Notes under the pieces: generated by a model
What the model saw: the letters and a program-made list of their open reading frames with translations, nothing else
Databases searched by the model: none
What the model was told of the DNA's origin: nothing
Position numbers and translations under genes: made by a program
Virus record (IMG/VR): IMGVR_UViG_3300017917_002969
Span: 1 to 64,000 of that record
Origin: a virus
DNA: 64,000 nucleotides
Reading direction: 5' to 3' (one strand)
In this document: positions 32,201-41,201 of the stretch, in pieces
Layout of the letters: each line of letters starts with the position of its first letter
Position numbering within the stretch: position 1 is the first letter of the stretch

Positions 32201-32923
32201 TTATAATCCAGACTCTTTTAGAAATACATAAAGTTGTTTATAACGTTTCATTGCTAACCTAATATCCTTGGTTGAAAGATTGGTATAATTTCTCATGGTT
32301 TCCAAAACAGAATTTTTATTATATTTAGAACCTCCATTCATAGCTTCAAAAGCTGTCTCCCAATTTTCTAATATATCTATTAAAGCATAACCTACTTTCT
32401 TTTCATTTTCATTTAATTTCTTTTTAGGTGGTTGATTTTCATCGTTTAATTCTTCTTTAACACCTTCAATAAGTTTATAGATAAAATCATCCATTGAAAA
32501 TGAATCTGAATCTATTTCATACGTTAGGTCTTCTCTTTCTTCTAATTCACTTGAAATATCTTCATATGAAGTAGTTTGTTTTAAGTGTTTCTCATCTTTA
32601 ATGAGAAGACCTAGTATGTAATTTTTACTAATGGTCCCAAAATATGAATAAGCTTTTTTACCTTTATCACGCTTGAACCTGTGTACTTTTGTTACTAAAA
32701 AGGATACTGTGTCTGCGTGTAATTCTTCAAACGTAAATCCTTTTCTGTACAATTTGTACCTTCTTATTATCGACTCAATCATTTTATCAAGAGGTCTAAC
32801 AAGATGCTCTTTAAAAATGCGATTCCTTTCTAATTCGTCTGTTGATTCTAAAAATTTAATAACTGCTTCTTCTTCATCTGGACCAAAGTACATTTCATTT
32901 GTTCTTTTGCGTCCTCTACTCAT
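32201..32923 (-). CDS. Late transcription sigma factor (gp55-like)
   Basis: 240 residues. Its core resembles sigma region 2 in the form seen in T4-like gp55 proteins: FTFEELHADTVSFLVTKVHR followed by FKRDKGKKAYSYFGTISKNY (about 68-105) and an IKDEKHLKQTTSYED segment. The C-terminal part (about 170-235) is helical, NKNSVLETMRNYTNLSTKDI. Such proteins bind host core RNA polymerase and recognise a -10-only late promoter. The TATTTATA octamer found throughout this window is the likely target. It is the last gene of the PhoH-led transcript. The start overlaps the stop of the upstream glycosyltransferase by one base. Confidence 0.75.
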   Translation of the reverse strand: MSRGRKRTNEMYFGPDEEEAVIKFLESTDELERNRIFKEHLVRPLDKMIESIIRRYKLYRKGFTFEELHADTVSFLVTKVHRFKRDKGKKAYSYFGTISKNYILGLLIKDEKHLKQTTSYEDISSELEEREDLTYEIDSDSFSMDDFIYKLIEGVKEELNDENQPPKKKLNENEKKVGYALIDILENWETAFEAMNGGSKYNKNSVLETMRNYTNLSTKDIRLAMKRYKQLYVFLKESGL

Positions 32924-33723
32924 TACACAACTGGTTGTTGATATGTTATGTTTCTATCCTTACTAAAATAATATTCTTTTTTAGCTTGACTTAACCACCA
33001 TTTAGCTTCTGTTGGGTCCATAGTTTCTTTATATGATGCAAACAATGAATTTGGTCTTTGATTAACATGCTTATAACCAAATCTAGGGATAACCATAGTT
33101 CTAATAGATTTAAATGTCATACGAAGCAAAAATTCATAAATGAATGTAAGTTTAATGTTTGATTTAAAACCACCAAATTCTTCAATAAGTGATTTCTTAA
33201 TTACCATACCATCAACGTTAAAGTTTTGATAAGTTAATAAAGCATTATTATCTAGGATTCCTAATTCATCTGAAAAACTTTGTGCCCAAACAGCTTCGTT
33301 GGTGAAACCAATAAAATGGCCTTGAGAGTCGACATCTACAACAATTGGCATAAAGATACCAACTTCTGGGTATGCTTCTTTGTATTCGACAACATTTTTA
33401 AGCCAAATTTTAGCTAATTCGTCATCAAATTCTAATAAAGAAACCCATTCTGATTTAGCCACGCTAACACCGTAATTATATTGTGAAGCAAAATCTGTTT
33501 CACCTTCATTTTCTGCAATAACAACAGATGAAGTTAAATCACCATAATCAAAAGTTTTAGCATATTCAGCTACATCGCTACCTTTTGGTACGACAATGAT
33601 TAATTCATCTGGTTTTACAGTTTGTTCTTTAACGCTTTGTACAGCATTAGGGAAAAATTGTTTTGTATCATTAGTCAATTCATGAACTGGAATGATAATA
33701 GAGATATTTGAGTTTGTAGTCAT
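32923..33723 (-). CDS. Glycosyltransferase family 2-like
   Basis: 266 residues. GT-A fold: ISIIIPVHELTNDTKQFFPN at the N-terminus, QTVKPDELIIVV, an ASQYNYGVSVAKSEWVSLLE stretch and FDDELAK as the metal/nucleotide-binding D-D-E region (about 96-105), then FNVDGMVIKKSLIEEFGGF, the usual acceptor-loop pattern. No membrane segment. It and the following GT-B gene are set within the regulatory/late transcript (PhoH to sigma), separate from the main glycan cluster. Sugar and acceptor are unknown. Confidence 0.8.
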   Translation of the reverse strand: MTTNSNISIIIPVHELTNDTKQFFPNAVQSVKEQTVKPDELIIVVPKGSDVAEYAKTFDYGDLTSSVVIAENEGETDFASQYNYGVSVAKSEWVSLLEFDDELAKIWLKNVVEYKEAYPEVGIFMPIVVDVDSQGHFIGFTNEAVWAQSFSDELGILDNNALLTYQNFNVDGMVIKKSLIEEFGGFKSNIKLTFIYEFLLRMTFKSIRTMVIPRFGYKHVNQRPNSLFASYKETMDPTEAKWWLSQAKKEYYFSKDRNITYQQPVV

Positions 33724-33738
33724 TTTTTAACTATTTAA

Positions 33739-34893
33739 TTATTTGTTAGTTTCTTCAAGTGTAGCCAATTGTTTTTCCATATTTGAAACAATATTGGTTA
33801 ATTCAGTTTGTCTATTTGAGAATAGTTGGGAATAAACTGATGATAAAATTTCTTTTTGTTTTTCTTCAGTATATTGACCTTGACTTGTTTTAATACTTTC
33901 CATTAAGTCAGTTGGTACTGAATCTTCAAACCAAAGTTTCATGTATGTTGCAATTAATTCTGGAATATTCAAACTAGTGTTGGTCCAAACACCATTATTT
34001 TTAATAACTTTATTTCCTTCTTCATCTTTACCTTCCATCCATTCTGGAATAAGGTTAGGAATTTTACCAATTACTGGTGTGTTAGTTTCAATAGCTTCTA
34101 ACGGGAATGTACCAAAACCTGATTGGTCATCGACCCAAACAGCCAAACAAGATTTAGCCAACTCGCTAGCAAATTGTTTTCTTGGTAGTCCTCTAAGTTC
34201 TTTGAAGGTAACCCATTTATAAAGTGGATATTGTAGATAAAACATTTTAGCTATTTTAGCAGCATCTCCTTGGTTTCTAGTTAAGATAGCGATAATTGGT
34301 TGTTTTGGTTTATCACTAGGTTTAAAATAGCTAGGAATTGATACTGGGACAACATGTGTTTTAATTGATGGAAATATTGTTTTAAGGTAGTTAGCTTGAT
34401 ATTCGCTAGTAGTGATAACATCATTAAAACCATAATCAGTATTCCATCTTTTACCAATTGGTAAAAGTTCCAACAAATAATCATAACTTTGAGATAACAC
34501 AACTTTTTTACAAGGAAATCCTTTTACTTGGTCCATGATATTTGAAAAGATTTCTGGGATGATAATGAAATCAGCTGGACTAATGCTAAGTTCTTGTTTT
34601 TCGATTGAAACGTGAGGTAATGAAGCATATTCTTCACCTAACCATTCAGCAATACCTTGTCCGTTTGCATCACCTCTTAGTTTATAATCATTCTTTTCAT
34701 GTAAAATAGCTGCTTTGTATCCTAGCTCATTAAGTAATTTTACATGTTCATAAATGTTTGCAATACCAGCAGTTGGGTTTCCTTTGGTATCTAGTGTGAA
34801 AAAATACAAGGTAAAATCTTTATTATTAATTCTTTCGATAACGGACTTACCCTGATTGATTTGTTCTTCAAATTGTTTTTTGTTAACTTGCAT
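33739..34893 (-). CDS. GT-B glycosyltransferase
   Basis: 384 residues. N-terminal Rossmann half with GNPTAGIANIYEHVKLLNEL (acceptor side), KKVVLSQSYDYLLELLP in the centre, linker SIPSYFKP, then a donor-binding half with IIAILTRNQGDAAKIAKMF and the diagnostic GFGTFPLEAIETNTPVIGKI (E-x7-P/E pattern, about residues 274-293). A coiled C-terminal extension (about 350-384) follows. The layout is that of GT4-type glycosyltransferases. Donor and acceptor unknown. Confidence 0.78.
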   Translation of the reverse strand: MQVNKKQFEEQINQGKSVIERINNKDFTLYFFTLDTKGNPTAGIANIYEHVKLLNELGYKAAILHEKNDYKLRGDANGQGIAEWLGEEYASLPHVSIEKQELSISPADFIIIPEIFSNIMDQVKGFPCKKVVLSQSYDYLLELLPIGKRWNTDYGFNDVITTSEYQANYLKTIFPSIKTHVVPVSIPSYFKPSDKPKQPIIAILTRNQGDAAKIAKMFYLQYPLYKWVTFKELRGLPRKQFASELAKSCLAVWVDDQSGFGTFPLEAIETNTPVIGKIPNLIPEWMEGKDEEGNKVIKNNGVWTNTSLNIPELIATYMKLWFEDSVPTDLMESIKTSQGQYTEEKQKEILSSVYSQLFSNRQTELTNIVSNMEKQLATLEETNK

Positions 34894-34914
34894 TTTTAGT
34901 TATTTTATTTATTG

Positions 34915-35283
34915 TTATTCCTTTTCTTTTAAAATACCATAAGCGTATAAGGTATTAAAGGCTAATTGAAAAGAGAGAGGTTTTTTTGATAGGACTCTTT
35001 CAACACCTAATGACATATCTTCTGAGTCATCATCATCAATATTATCTATTAAGACATCTATCATTGTCCTGATTATTTCATATTTTGGACCATCGATTTC
35101 TTTTGGTCTAGTTGTAAATTCGACAGTTTCTTCTTTACCAGTAACCGAACCTTCTTCATCGTAATATGTTTTTACATAGGTTGTTTCAACTTTATCGGTT
35201 AGCTTATAGTGTGTTTTGGGTGTCAAAGCTTTATCTAGAGCATTTAAATCGATATAAAAAATAGTTCCACCAAATTCAATCAT
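34915..35283 (-). CDS. Conserved hypothetical protein
   Basis: 122 residues: MIEFGGTIFYIDLNALDKAL at the start, a beta-rich middle (TTYVKTYYDEEGSVTGKEET), an acidic IDDDDSEDM patch, and a C-terminal helix LSFQLAFNTLYAYGILKEKE. Not recognised. Its start is 2 bases after the degenerate HAD gene's stop, so the two are probably translated together. The gene lies in the PhoH-led transcript. Confidence 0.6.
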   Translation of the reverse strand: MIEFGGTIFYIDLNALDKALTPKTHYKLTDKVETTYVKTYYDEEGSVTGKEETVEFTTRPKEIDGPKYEIIRTMIDVLIDNIDDDDSEDMSLGVERVLSKKPLSFQLAFNTLYAYGILKEKE

Positions 35284-35285
35284 AA

Positions 35286-35891
35286 TTAAATTTCTTCATA
35301 TGTTGTTGTTATTGTTTGACTCAATATTTTATTTCTGAGTTCTTCATTTCTTATAAAATCTAAAATAGAATCTATTTCATAATCAGCAAAAGTTTTTGTG
35401 TTGTAATTTGTTTTTACCTTTACACTAATTTTACCTTTTGGTTTAGCTTCTAGAGCTCTAGGATTTGCTGTGATTAGTATATCAATACCATCCCATTTAT
35501 CTTCATACTTTGTAACAAATCTAATTTTTTTTGCTTTACAACCAGTTTTCGATAGAAAAAACAAAGTAGATGGGATTGCTTTATTTACTTCTCGACTAAC
35601 AATTTCAATTTCATGTTCACCTTCATAATCAATTTCATTTAAAAAATCATTAAATTGATTCATCAATCCGTCAGATAGTTGGTCAGCATGACCAAAAATT
35701 TCTAGAGGAGCTTCCAAATACATAAAAGAATTTAACTTATCTATATTATCAAACTTAAAATAGTTTAATAAATCAAAATCAGTTATGTCTTTTTCAGTAA
35801 TATTTGTTTCGGCAATATATTTGTTATACGTATAAGCAAATTGGCCGATGAAGTCCCTTAATACTTCATTTAAAGTTATACCTATTTTCAT
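35286..35891 (-). CDS. HAD-superfamily-like protein lacking catalytic Asp
   Basis: 201 residues. The frame is that of a phage 5'(3')-nucleotidase-type HAD protein: strand 1 MKIGITLNEVLRDF, a helical cap, TLFFLSKTGCKAKKIRFV (motif II-III region, about 109-126) and WDGIDILITANPRALEAKPKGK (motif IV region, about 135-157). In active enzymes strand 1 reads D-x-D; here Thr6 and Asn8 occupy those places, so phosphatase activity is unlikely. A binding or structural role for the fold is more probable. It is coupled to the 122-residue gene downstream. Confidence 0.62.
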   Translation of the reverse strand: MKIGITLNEVLRDFIGQFAYTYNKYIAETNITEKDITDFDLLNYFKFDNIDKLNSFMYLEAPLEIFGHADQLSDGLMNQFNDFLNEIDYEGEHEIEIVSREVNKAIPSTLFFLSKTGCKAKKIRFVTKYEDKWDGIDILITANPRALEAKPKGKISVKVKTNYNTKTFADYEIDSILDFIRNEELRNKILSQTITTTYEEI

Positions 35892-35944
35892 AAGCCCAAT
35901 CTAAGAGCAAAATCTTAATAAGTAAAGTAAAATTAAAACAATTA

Positions 35945-36754
35945 CTAAAAAATTTTTTTAACTTGTTCAAGAAGTGTTTGTTTTTCTTGTTTTGGCACTA
36001 TTTGCTGTTTTGGTTTTTCAGATTCTTTAAAGATTCCTATAAAATAACTAGTTAATCTATGTCTTACGATTTCAGATTCACTAAATTCTATTACTTCAAC
36101 TCCTTCTGTTGGTGAATTTTTGACATTTGTAATTAAGCGTTCTAATGAACTATCTTCTTTGTGTTTTAAATCAATTTGTCCACTATCACCTAAGACTATT
36201 GTTTTAGTATCATTTGAAAATCTAGTTAGGAAAGTTTTAGCATTGTCGTGAGTTATATTTTGAAATTCATCCACGATTAGAATGGTATTTTCCCATGACC
36301 TACCACGAATTTGTCCAAATACTTCAAATTCAATTAAACCAGCTTCTATAAGTTTATTTGTATTTGTCTCACCAATTAATTTATAAAACGCATCCATAAA
36401 TGACATCATATAGAATTTAAGTTTTTCTTTCTCATCACCAGGTAATATACCCAATTCTTCGTTTCTTAGTTGAACGACAGATTTGACCAACTTAATTTTC
36501 TTGTAAATATTTGGTTTACTCTTTAATAGTATTAGGGCTTCAGCTACACTTAACAACGTTTTACCAGTACCAGCTGGGCCAGAACATATTGTAACGTCAT
36601 TGTTTTTAATTGAGTTTGTGAGCTTTTTTTGGGTTTCGTTTTTGTGTTTTATGTCAACTTTAATTTTTGACAAGAGGCCGTTATTAAATCCTGTAAATAT
36701 GTCTTGTACAATTTCGTCCTCATCCTTTTTTTTAACAACACTTTTTTTTGCCAT
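35945..36754 (-). CDS. phoH: PhoH-like ATPase
   Basis: 269 residues. Walker A GPAGTGKT (about 59-66) and Walker B ILIVDEFQN (about 157-165) with VLGDSGQIDL (sensor region) define the PhoH family of P-loop ATPases, common in marine and freshwater phages and related to helicase superfamily 1 cores. Bacterial relatives are linked to phosphate starvation or RNA metabolism; the phage role is unknown. First gene after the TATTTATT octamer at 36769-36776. A basic, lysine-rich N-terminus precedes the ATPase core. Confidence 0.92.
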   Translation of the reverse strand: MAKKSVVKKKDEDEIVQDIFTGFNNGLLSKIKVDIKHKNETQKKLTNSIKNNDVTICSGPAGTGKTLLSVAEALILLKSKPNIYKKIKLVKSVVQLRNEELGILPGDEKEKLKFYMMSFMDAFYKLIGETNTNKLIEAGLIEFEVFGQIRGRSWENTILIVDEFQNITHDNAKTFLTRFSNDTKTIVLGDSGQIDLKHKEDSSLERLITNVKNSPTEGVEVIEFSESEIVRHRLTSYFIGIFKESEKPKQQIVPKQEKQTLLEQVKKIF

Positions 36755-36768
36755 GCAACTGTTTTATT

Positions 36769-36776
36769 AATAAATA
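36769..36776 (-). promoter_or_regulatory. Late-type promoter octamer, TATTTATT variant (minus strand)
   Basis: Plus-strand AATAAATA preceded on the minus strand by GA, 14 bases before the PhoH ATG at 36754. It heads the transcript PhoH-HAD-GT-GT-sigma. Confidence 0.6.
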
Positions 36777-36778
36777 TC

Positions 36779-37714
36779 TCAACTTCTAACGTTCGGATAA
36801 TTTTTAACAAACCAATCAATAGTTTTTTTAATTCCAACATCAAATGGAGTGAATTTATAGTCTGGCAAAAAAGTCTTAAGTTTACTATTATCACTTGGTT
36901 TTCTGAATTGACCATCTGGTTTAGTATCATCAAAAATTATTTCACCTTTAAAATCCATATACTCAACTATAGTTTCAACGGCTTTTTTTATTGAAATTTC
37001 TTCAGAATTTGAGATAATTATTGGTTCATTTTCATTATAACCATTCAAAATAGATAAAGAAATCTTAGCAACATCTTCTGAATAAATGAATTCTCTTAGT
37101 GGGTTTCCAGAACCCCATACAACCAATGGTGTATTGTCTCTTTTTGCTAAATAACACTTATGAATTAATGATGGTATCACATGACCATTTTTTAAATTAA
37201 AATTATCATTTGGGCCATAAATATTAGTTGGTATAACGCAAGTATAATTTAAACCATATTGTTCTTTATAAGCTCTAACTTGTACTTCAGCCATTCTTTT
37301 AGCATAAGCATAAGCATCATTAGAATAGTGTGGTGGTCCTAAATGTATTTTATTTTCAGTTAAAGGGTAATCTATTTTATCTGGAAAAACACATGTAGAT
37401 AAAAAAACAATTAACTTTTTAATATCATATTTTCTACAAGCTTCTATAACATTTGTATTAATCATAATATTATCATAAAAAAACTCAGCTTTATGATTCA
37501 TATTACCACCAAGACCACCAACTTTTGCGGCTGTGTGTATAACCTTATCAACAACATTTTCTTTTTCTATATTTTTATCTGTATAAAAAGAAAAAATTTC
37601 ATCAACAGATTTTTTATCTCTAAGGTCACAAGTATTGGTGTTGAGACTTACTAAATCTCCTTTAAATTGTGAACCAACTAAGCCATTTCCTCCAGTTATT
37701 AAAAGTCTACCCAT
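36779..37714 (-). CDS. fcl: GDP-L-fucose synthase
   Basis: 311 residues. Short-chain dehydrogenase fold that converts GDP-4-keto-6-deoxy-mannose to GDP-L-fucose by epimerisation and NADPH reduction. Features: nucleotide motif LLITGGNGLVGS (4-15), VIHTAAKVGGLGGNM (about 59-73), FLSTCVFP catalytic Ser region, YAYAKRM with the catalytic YxxxK, IPTNIYGPNDNF, and WGSGNPLREFIY. Full length. It overlaps the gmd gene by 16 bases, giving a two-enzyme unit for GDP-fucose synthesis. The two GT11 genes further upstream are the likely users. Confidence 0.93.
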   Translation of the reverse strand: MGRLLITGGNGLVGSQFKGDLVSLNTNTCDLRDKKSVDEIFSFYTDKNIEKENVVDKVIHTAAKVGGLGGNMNHKAEFFYDNIMINTNVIEACRKYDIKKLIVFLSTCVFPDKIDYPLTENKIHLGPPHYSNDAYAYAKRMAEVQVRAYKEQYGLNYTCVIPTNIYGPNDNFNLKNGHVIPSLIHKCYLAKRDNTPLVVWGSGNPLREFIYSEDVAKISLSILNGYNENEPIIISNSEEISIKKAVETIVEYMDFKGEIIFDDTKPDGQFRKPSDNSKLKTFLPDYKFTPFDVGIKKTIDWFVKNYPNVRS

Positions 37715-38709
37715 GATAATTCTTTTTTATCAACTAGTTTATCTAACCAAAATTCTATCATTTCATCTAACATAGTCTCAAAATTATATTCTAATTCCCA
37801 ACCTAAAATTGTTTTAGCTTTTGTAGCATCTCCTCTCAAATAATGAAGCTCTTCTGCTCTTTCAAATTTTTTATCTGTTTTAACATACTTTTCCACATCT
37901 AATTCTAGTTTATTAAAAACATATTTTACCAAGTCATAAACACTTTTTGACTCACCAGTAGCTAAAACATAATCATCTGGTTTATCTTGTTGTAGCATCA
38001 ACCACATTCCTTTAACATAATCTTTAGCATGTCCCCAGTCTCTTTTAGCGTTTAAATTACCTAAAACCAATTCATCGGACATACCTAATTTAATCTTAAC
38101 TGCTTCCAATACAACTTTATTAGTTACAAAGTTTATACCTCTTCTTGGACTTTCATGATTAAATAAAATTCCTGAGCAAATAAACATATCATAAGCATTT
38201 CTATAATTATGGCATAAGCTATGCGCATATAATTTACTACATCCATATGGTGAAACAGGAACCATTGGTGTTGTTTCTCTTTGAAACATATCTTTATCAC
38301 ATGAGTTACCAAACATTTCAGAAGTAGCTGCGTGATATACTTTTGATTTTGGTGAAAATTTTCTAACAGCTTCAAGCACAGCTAAGGTACCACCAGAATT
38401 AACATCAAGCGTGTACTTTGGTAATTCAAAACTTATTTGAACGTGACTTTGGGCTGCTAAATGGTAAATTTCGTCTGGTTTCAACTCACTTATAATAGAT
38501 TCAACACTAATAGGGTCTGTTAAATCCATGTAGTGTAACGTTATTAATTCTTTTGAACGTAGATGTTCAATTCTGGTAGTTTGTGATTCTGGAACTGAAT
38601 TTCGTCTTATTGTTCCGTGGACAATATATTTTTTCTCAATTAATAATTCAGCCAAATATGAAGCATCTTGACCATTTGCACCTACAATCAACGCTATTTT
38701 TTTCATCAT
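37699..38709 (-). CDS. gmd: GDP-mannose 4,6-dehydratase
   Basis: 336 residues. Extended SDR enzyme making GDP-4-keto-6-deoxy-D-mannose from GDP-mannose. Motifs: LIVGANGQDASYLAELL near the N-terminus, GTIRRNS, HYMDLTDP, YHLAAQSHVQISFE, AATSEMFGN (catalytic Thr region), SPYGCSKLYAH (YxxxK), FNHESPRRG and KRDWGHAKDYV. All the residues I can check for activity are present. The start ATGATG overlaps the stop of the methyltransferase gene (TGATG). GDP-mannose itself must come from the host. Confidence 0.95.
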   Translation of the reverse strand: MMKKIALIVGANGQDASYLAELLIEKKYIVHGTIRRNSVPESQTTRIEHLRSKELITLHYMDLTDPISVESIISELKPDEIYHLAAQSHVQISFELPKYTLDVNSGGTLAVLEAVRKFSPKSKVYHAATSEMFGNSCDKDMFQRETTPMVPVSPYGCSKLYAHSLCHNYRNAYDMFICSGILFNHESPRRGINFVTNKVVLEAVKIKLGMSDELVLGNLNAKRDWGHAKDYVKGMWLMLQQDKPDDYVLATGESKSVYDLVKYVFNKLELDVEKYVKTDKKFERAEELHYLRGDATKAKTILGWELEYNFETMLDEMIEFWLDKLVDKKELSWVDF

Positions 38710-39299
38710 AAAAATTTTTCTTTAAATACATCAACAGATATTAAATTTAAAGCTTCAACTCTACGTTTTTCTAAAAAACCATATTCATAAATATTTTCAT
38801 TTTCGTTAACTTTTAATAATTCTTGTTTACCTTTTTTAATAACACCACAACCCTCATCAGTATCAACCGTGTAAATTTCAATATCTGAGTTTTCACTTCT
38901 TAATTGCACAATCGCTTTCCAAACATCTCCATGCCAAGCATTTGATACTCGTTCTCTTCTTTGTGTTATTTCAGTAATTGGGTTACAATCGTGAACAACA
39001 ATAACACCATTTTCATTTAGATTGTTTAAAGAATTTATGATATCTCTATAAACTTGTTCGTGTAAATGTAAACCATCAACAAAAACAATATCGTATTTTT
39101 GTGTGATATGTTTTTCAAAAAAATCATCCGATGTCATTTTATATGTTGTTTCAACATTTGGGTCAACACCATGTTTGGTTTGTATTTTTACCCCAACCCA
39201 GTTATATCCTGGTTGTGCTGGTGTGTTAACACCGATTTCTAAATAAGAAGTGTAATTGTTTTTTTCAATTAAACCATTGATTATTTCTGTTCTAGTCAT
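38706..39299 (-). CDS. Class I SAM-dependent methyltransferase-like protein
   Basis: 197 residues. Motif I SYLEIGVNTPAQPGY (about 18-32), post-motif acidic VDPNVETTYKM, motif II YDIVFVDGLHLHEQVYRDII (about 69-88) and VIVVHDCNP (motif III) follow the Methyltransf_24-type pattern common in glycan clusters. The C-terminal half is divergent, with WHGDVWKAIVQLR and DEGCGVIKKG. Probably methylates a sugar in the pathway, but acceptor unknown. Its TGA stop overlaps the gmd start, proof that TGA is read as stop here. Confidence 0.78.
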   Translation of the reverse strand: MTRTEIINGLIEKNNYTSYLEIGVNTPAQPGYNWVGVKIQTKHGVDPNVETTYKMTSDDFFEKHITQKYDIVFVDGLHLHEQVYRDIINSLNNLNENGVIVVHDCNPITEITQRRERVSNAWHGDVWKAIVQLRSENSDIEIYTVDTDEGCGVIKKGKQELLKVNENENIYEYGFLEKRRVEALNLISVDVFKEKFL

Positions 39300-39303
39300 A
39301 ATT

Positions 39304-40110
39304 TTAATTTGTTATTTTTGAATATCTTTCTAAAATGTTAGTGTTATCTAATATTAATCTTTGTGGTGAAAAAGCGTAGTGAACAAATAAAGATTCACCA
39401 AAAATAATGTTTGGCATGTTTAATTCTTTTGGTTTGTCACTAGATAACCAAATTTCTTCTGCTGAGCCAACATCACCATTAAATGTTTTAAAAGTTTTAC
39501 CTAACCAAGAAATACTATTGATTGAACATCTTTCAAAATTAGATAAAACCCAATTTTCTATAAAAAAATCAGTTGTTTTATTTTGTTCTTGTTTTTTTAA
39601 AAATACATCGTGAAGATTTGCAGCAAAACCACCACTTCTCCAACCATTTTCATCTTCACAGTTGTAACTTACAGGTGCTAAACCAGACACAATGTTTTTT
39701 AATTGGTAGATGTGGGTTAATAATGCATTGTTAAGAATATTACCATAAACTAAAAAATATTGTTCGTTTTCTATTCTAAATTCAAATAGGTTTTTTATAG
39801 AACCTTTTTCAATATAAACAACATCATCGTCTAAACGCAAATAAACTGTATTTTCATCAATACAATTTTTAAAAAATCTACATATAGTTGCCGTATGACT
39901 ACCATTAGGGTCTACTGGTACATCTGAATATTGTAACTTTATGTAGTCATAATGATTAGATAGAGTTTCTATATAATTAATATCTTCTTGATTGTCAGTA
40001 TTTACCCAAATCACCCATTCGTCAAATTCATCTTTACATTTATAAAGATTTTTGTGTAAAACTTCTAGGTATTTTTTTCTACCAGCTGGTGTTACAATTA
40101 TTTTTTTCAT
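39304..40110 (-). CDS. Glycosyltransferase-like protein (GT-A)
   Basis: 268 residues. Resembles putative rhamnosyltransferase-type GT-A proteins: KKIIVTPAGRKKYLEVL at the start, WVIWVNTDNQEDINYIETL, NTVYLRLDDDVVYIEKG (DxD-type metal site at about residues 92-96), NGWRSGGFAANLHDVFLK and a late GDVGSAEEIWLSSDKP. No membrane segment. ATG overlaps the glf stop (TAATG), indicating translational coupling to the galactofuranose enzyme. Donor and acceptor not determinable from sequence. Confidence 0.72.
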   Translation of the reverse strand: MKKIIVTPAGRKKYLEVLHKNLYKCKDEFDEWVIWVNTDNQEDINYIETLSNHYDYIKLQYSDVPVDPNGSHTATICRFFKNCIDENTVYLRLDDDVVYIEKGSIKNLFEFRIENEQYFLVYGNILNNALLTHIYQLKNIVSGLAPVSYNCEDENGWRSGGFAANLHDVFLKKQEQNKTTDFFIENWVLSNFERCSINSISWLGKTFKTFNGDVGSAEEIWLSSDKPKELNMPNIIFGESLFVHYAFSPQRLILDNTNILERYSKITN

Positions 40111-41201
40111 TATATAAAGTTTTTTGATTTTATTATTGCGGATGCTATTATCTGATGCATGTCATAATATTTATATTCAGCTAATCTACCACCAAATATA
40201 ATATTTGGGAATGATTCTGATAGATTTTTATATTTAAGATATATTTCATTATTTTTATCGTCATTAATTGGGTAGAAAGGTATATCACCTCTTTTGTAAT
40301 CTTTTGAATATTCTTTACTAATCCAAGTAACGTTGCTTTTAGCACCATCAAAATGTTTATGTTCTGTTATTCTAGTATAAGGAACTTCATAGTCGGTGTA
40401 GTTTACAATAGAACACCCTTGATAATCATCCATTTCGTGTTTTTCCATTATAAATTCCAAAGACCTATATTCTAATTCTCCAAACTTATAGTCAAAAAAT
40501 TCATCAATTTTACCAGTAAAAACTATCTTATCAGCCATAGAATCCCATTTTTCCTTTTCACTAAAATAATCAACATCTAGTATAATGTCAATACCATTTA
40601 ACATGTTTTCAAATAATTTCGTATAACCATTTATTGGCATACCTTGATATTTATCAAAAAAATAATTATTGTCAAAATTGGTTCTTATTGGAAGTCTTTT
40701 TATTATACTACTAGGTAAATTTTTAGGGTCCTTGTTCCACTGTTTCATTGTATATCCTTTAATGAATATTTCATAAATATCAGAACCAACTTGTGATAAA
40801 ACCCATTCCTCAAAATTTTTTGGGTCGTTATTTACAGTGACAACTTCTTTTAATTTTAGTTTAGCCTCTTCTGGTGTAGTAACACCCCATAATTGCTGCA
40901 ATGTTAATAAGTTTATAGGAAAAGAAAAAATTTTTCCTTTGTAATTTACCATTGGTGAGTGTTTATAATTATTAAATTCACCAAATTGTTGAATCCAATC
41001 CCAAATTTTCTTATCGTTTGTGTGAAAAATATGTGGGCCGTATGTGTGTATGTTTATATTGTCAATATTTTCAGTATAACAATTTCCACCAATATGTTTA
41101 CGTTTATCAATAACCAAACATTTTTTACCAGCCTTTGTTACTTCGTGTGCAAATGCGGCTCCAAATAAACCAGCACCAACTATTAAAAAATCATATTTCA
41201 T
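40110..41201 (-). CDS. glf: UDP-galactopyranose mutase
   Basis: 363 residues. Flavoenzyme converting UDP-galactopyranose to UDP-galactofuranose. FAD-binding motif DFLIVGAGLFGAAFAHE (4-20), the conserved RKHIGGNCY and GPHIFHTNDKKIWDWI, then FIKGYTMKQWNKDPKNLP and the late FGGRLAEYKYYDMHQ (substrate and FAD contacts). Full length for the family (about 370). It provides the Galf donor for one or more of the neighbouring transferases. Start overlaps the upstream gene's end by 11 bases. Confidence 0.96.
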   Translation of the reverse strand: MKYDFLIVGAGLFGAAFAHEVTKAGKKCLVIDKRKHIGGNCYTENIDNINIHTYGPHIFHTNDKKIWDWIQQFGEFNNYKHSPMVNYKGKIFSFPINLLTLQQLWGVTTPEEAKLKLKEVVTVNNDPKNFEEWVLSQVGSDIYEIFIKGYTMKQWNKDPKNLPSSIIKRLPIRTNFDNNYFFDKYQGMPINGYTKLFENMLNGIDIILDVDYFSEKEKWDSMADKIVFTGKIDEFFDYKFGELEYRSLEFIMEKHEMDDYQGCSIVNYTDYEVPYTRITEHKHFDGAKSNVTWISKEYSKDYKRGDIPFYPINDDKNNEIYLKYKNLSESFPNIIFGGRLAEYKYYDMHQIIASAIIKSKNFI

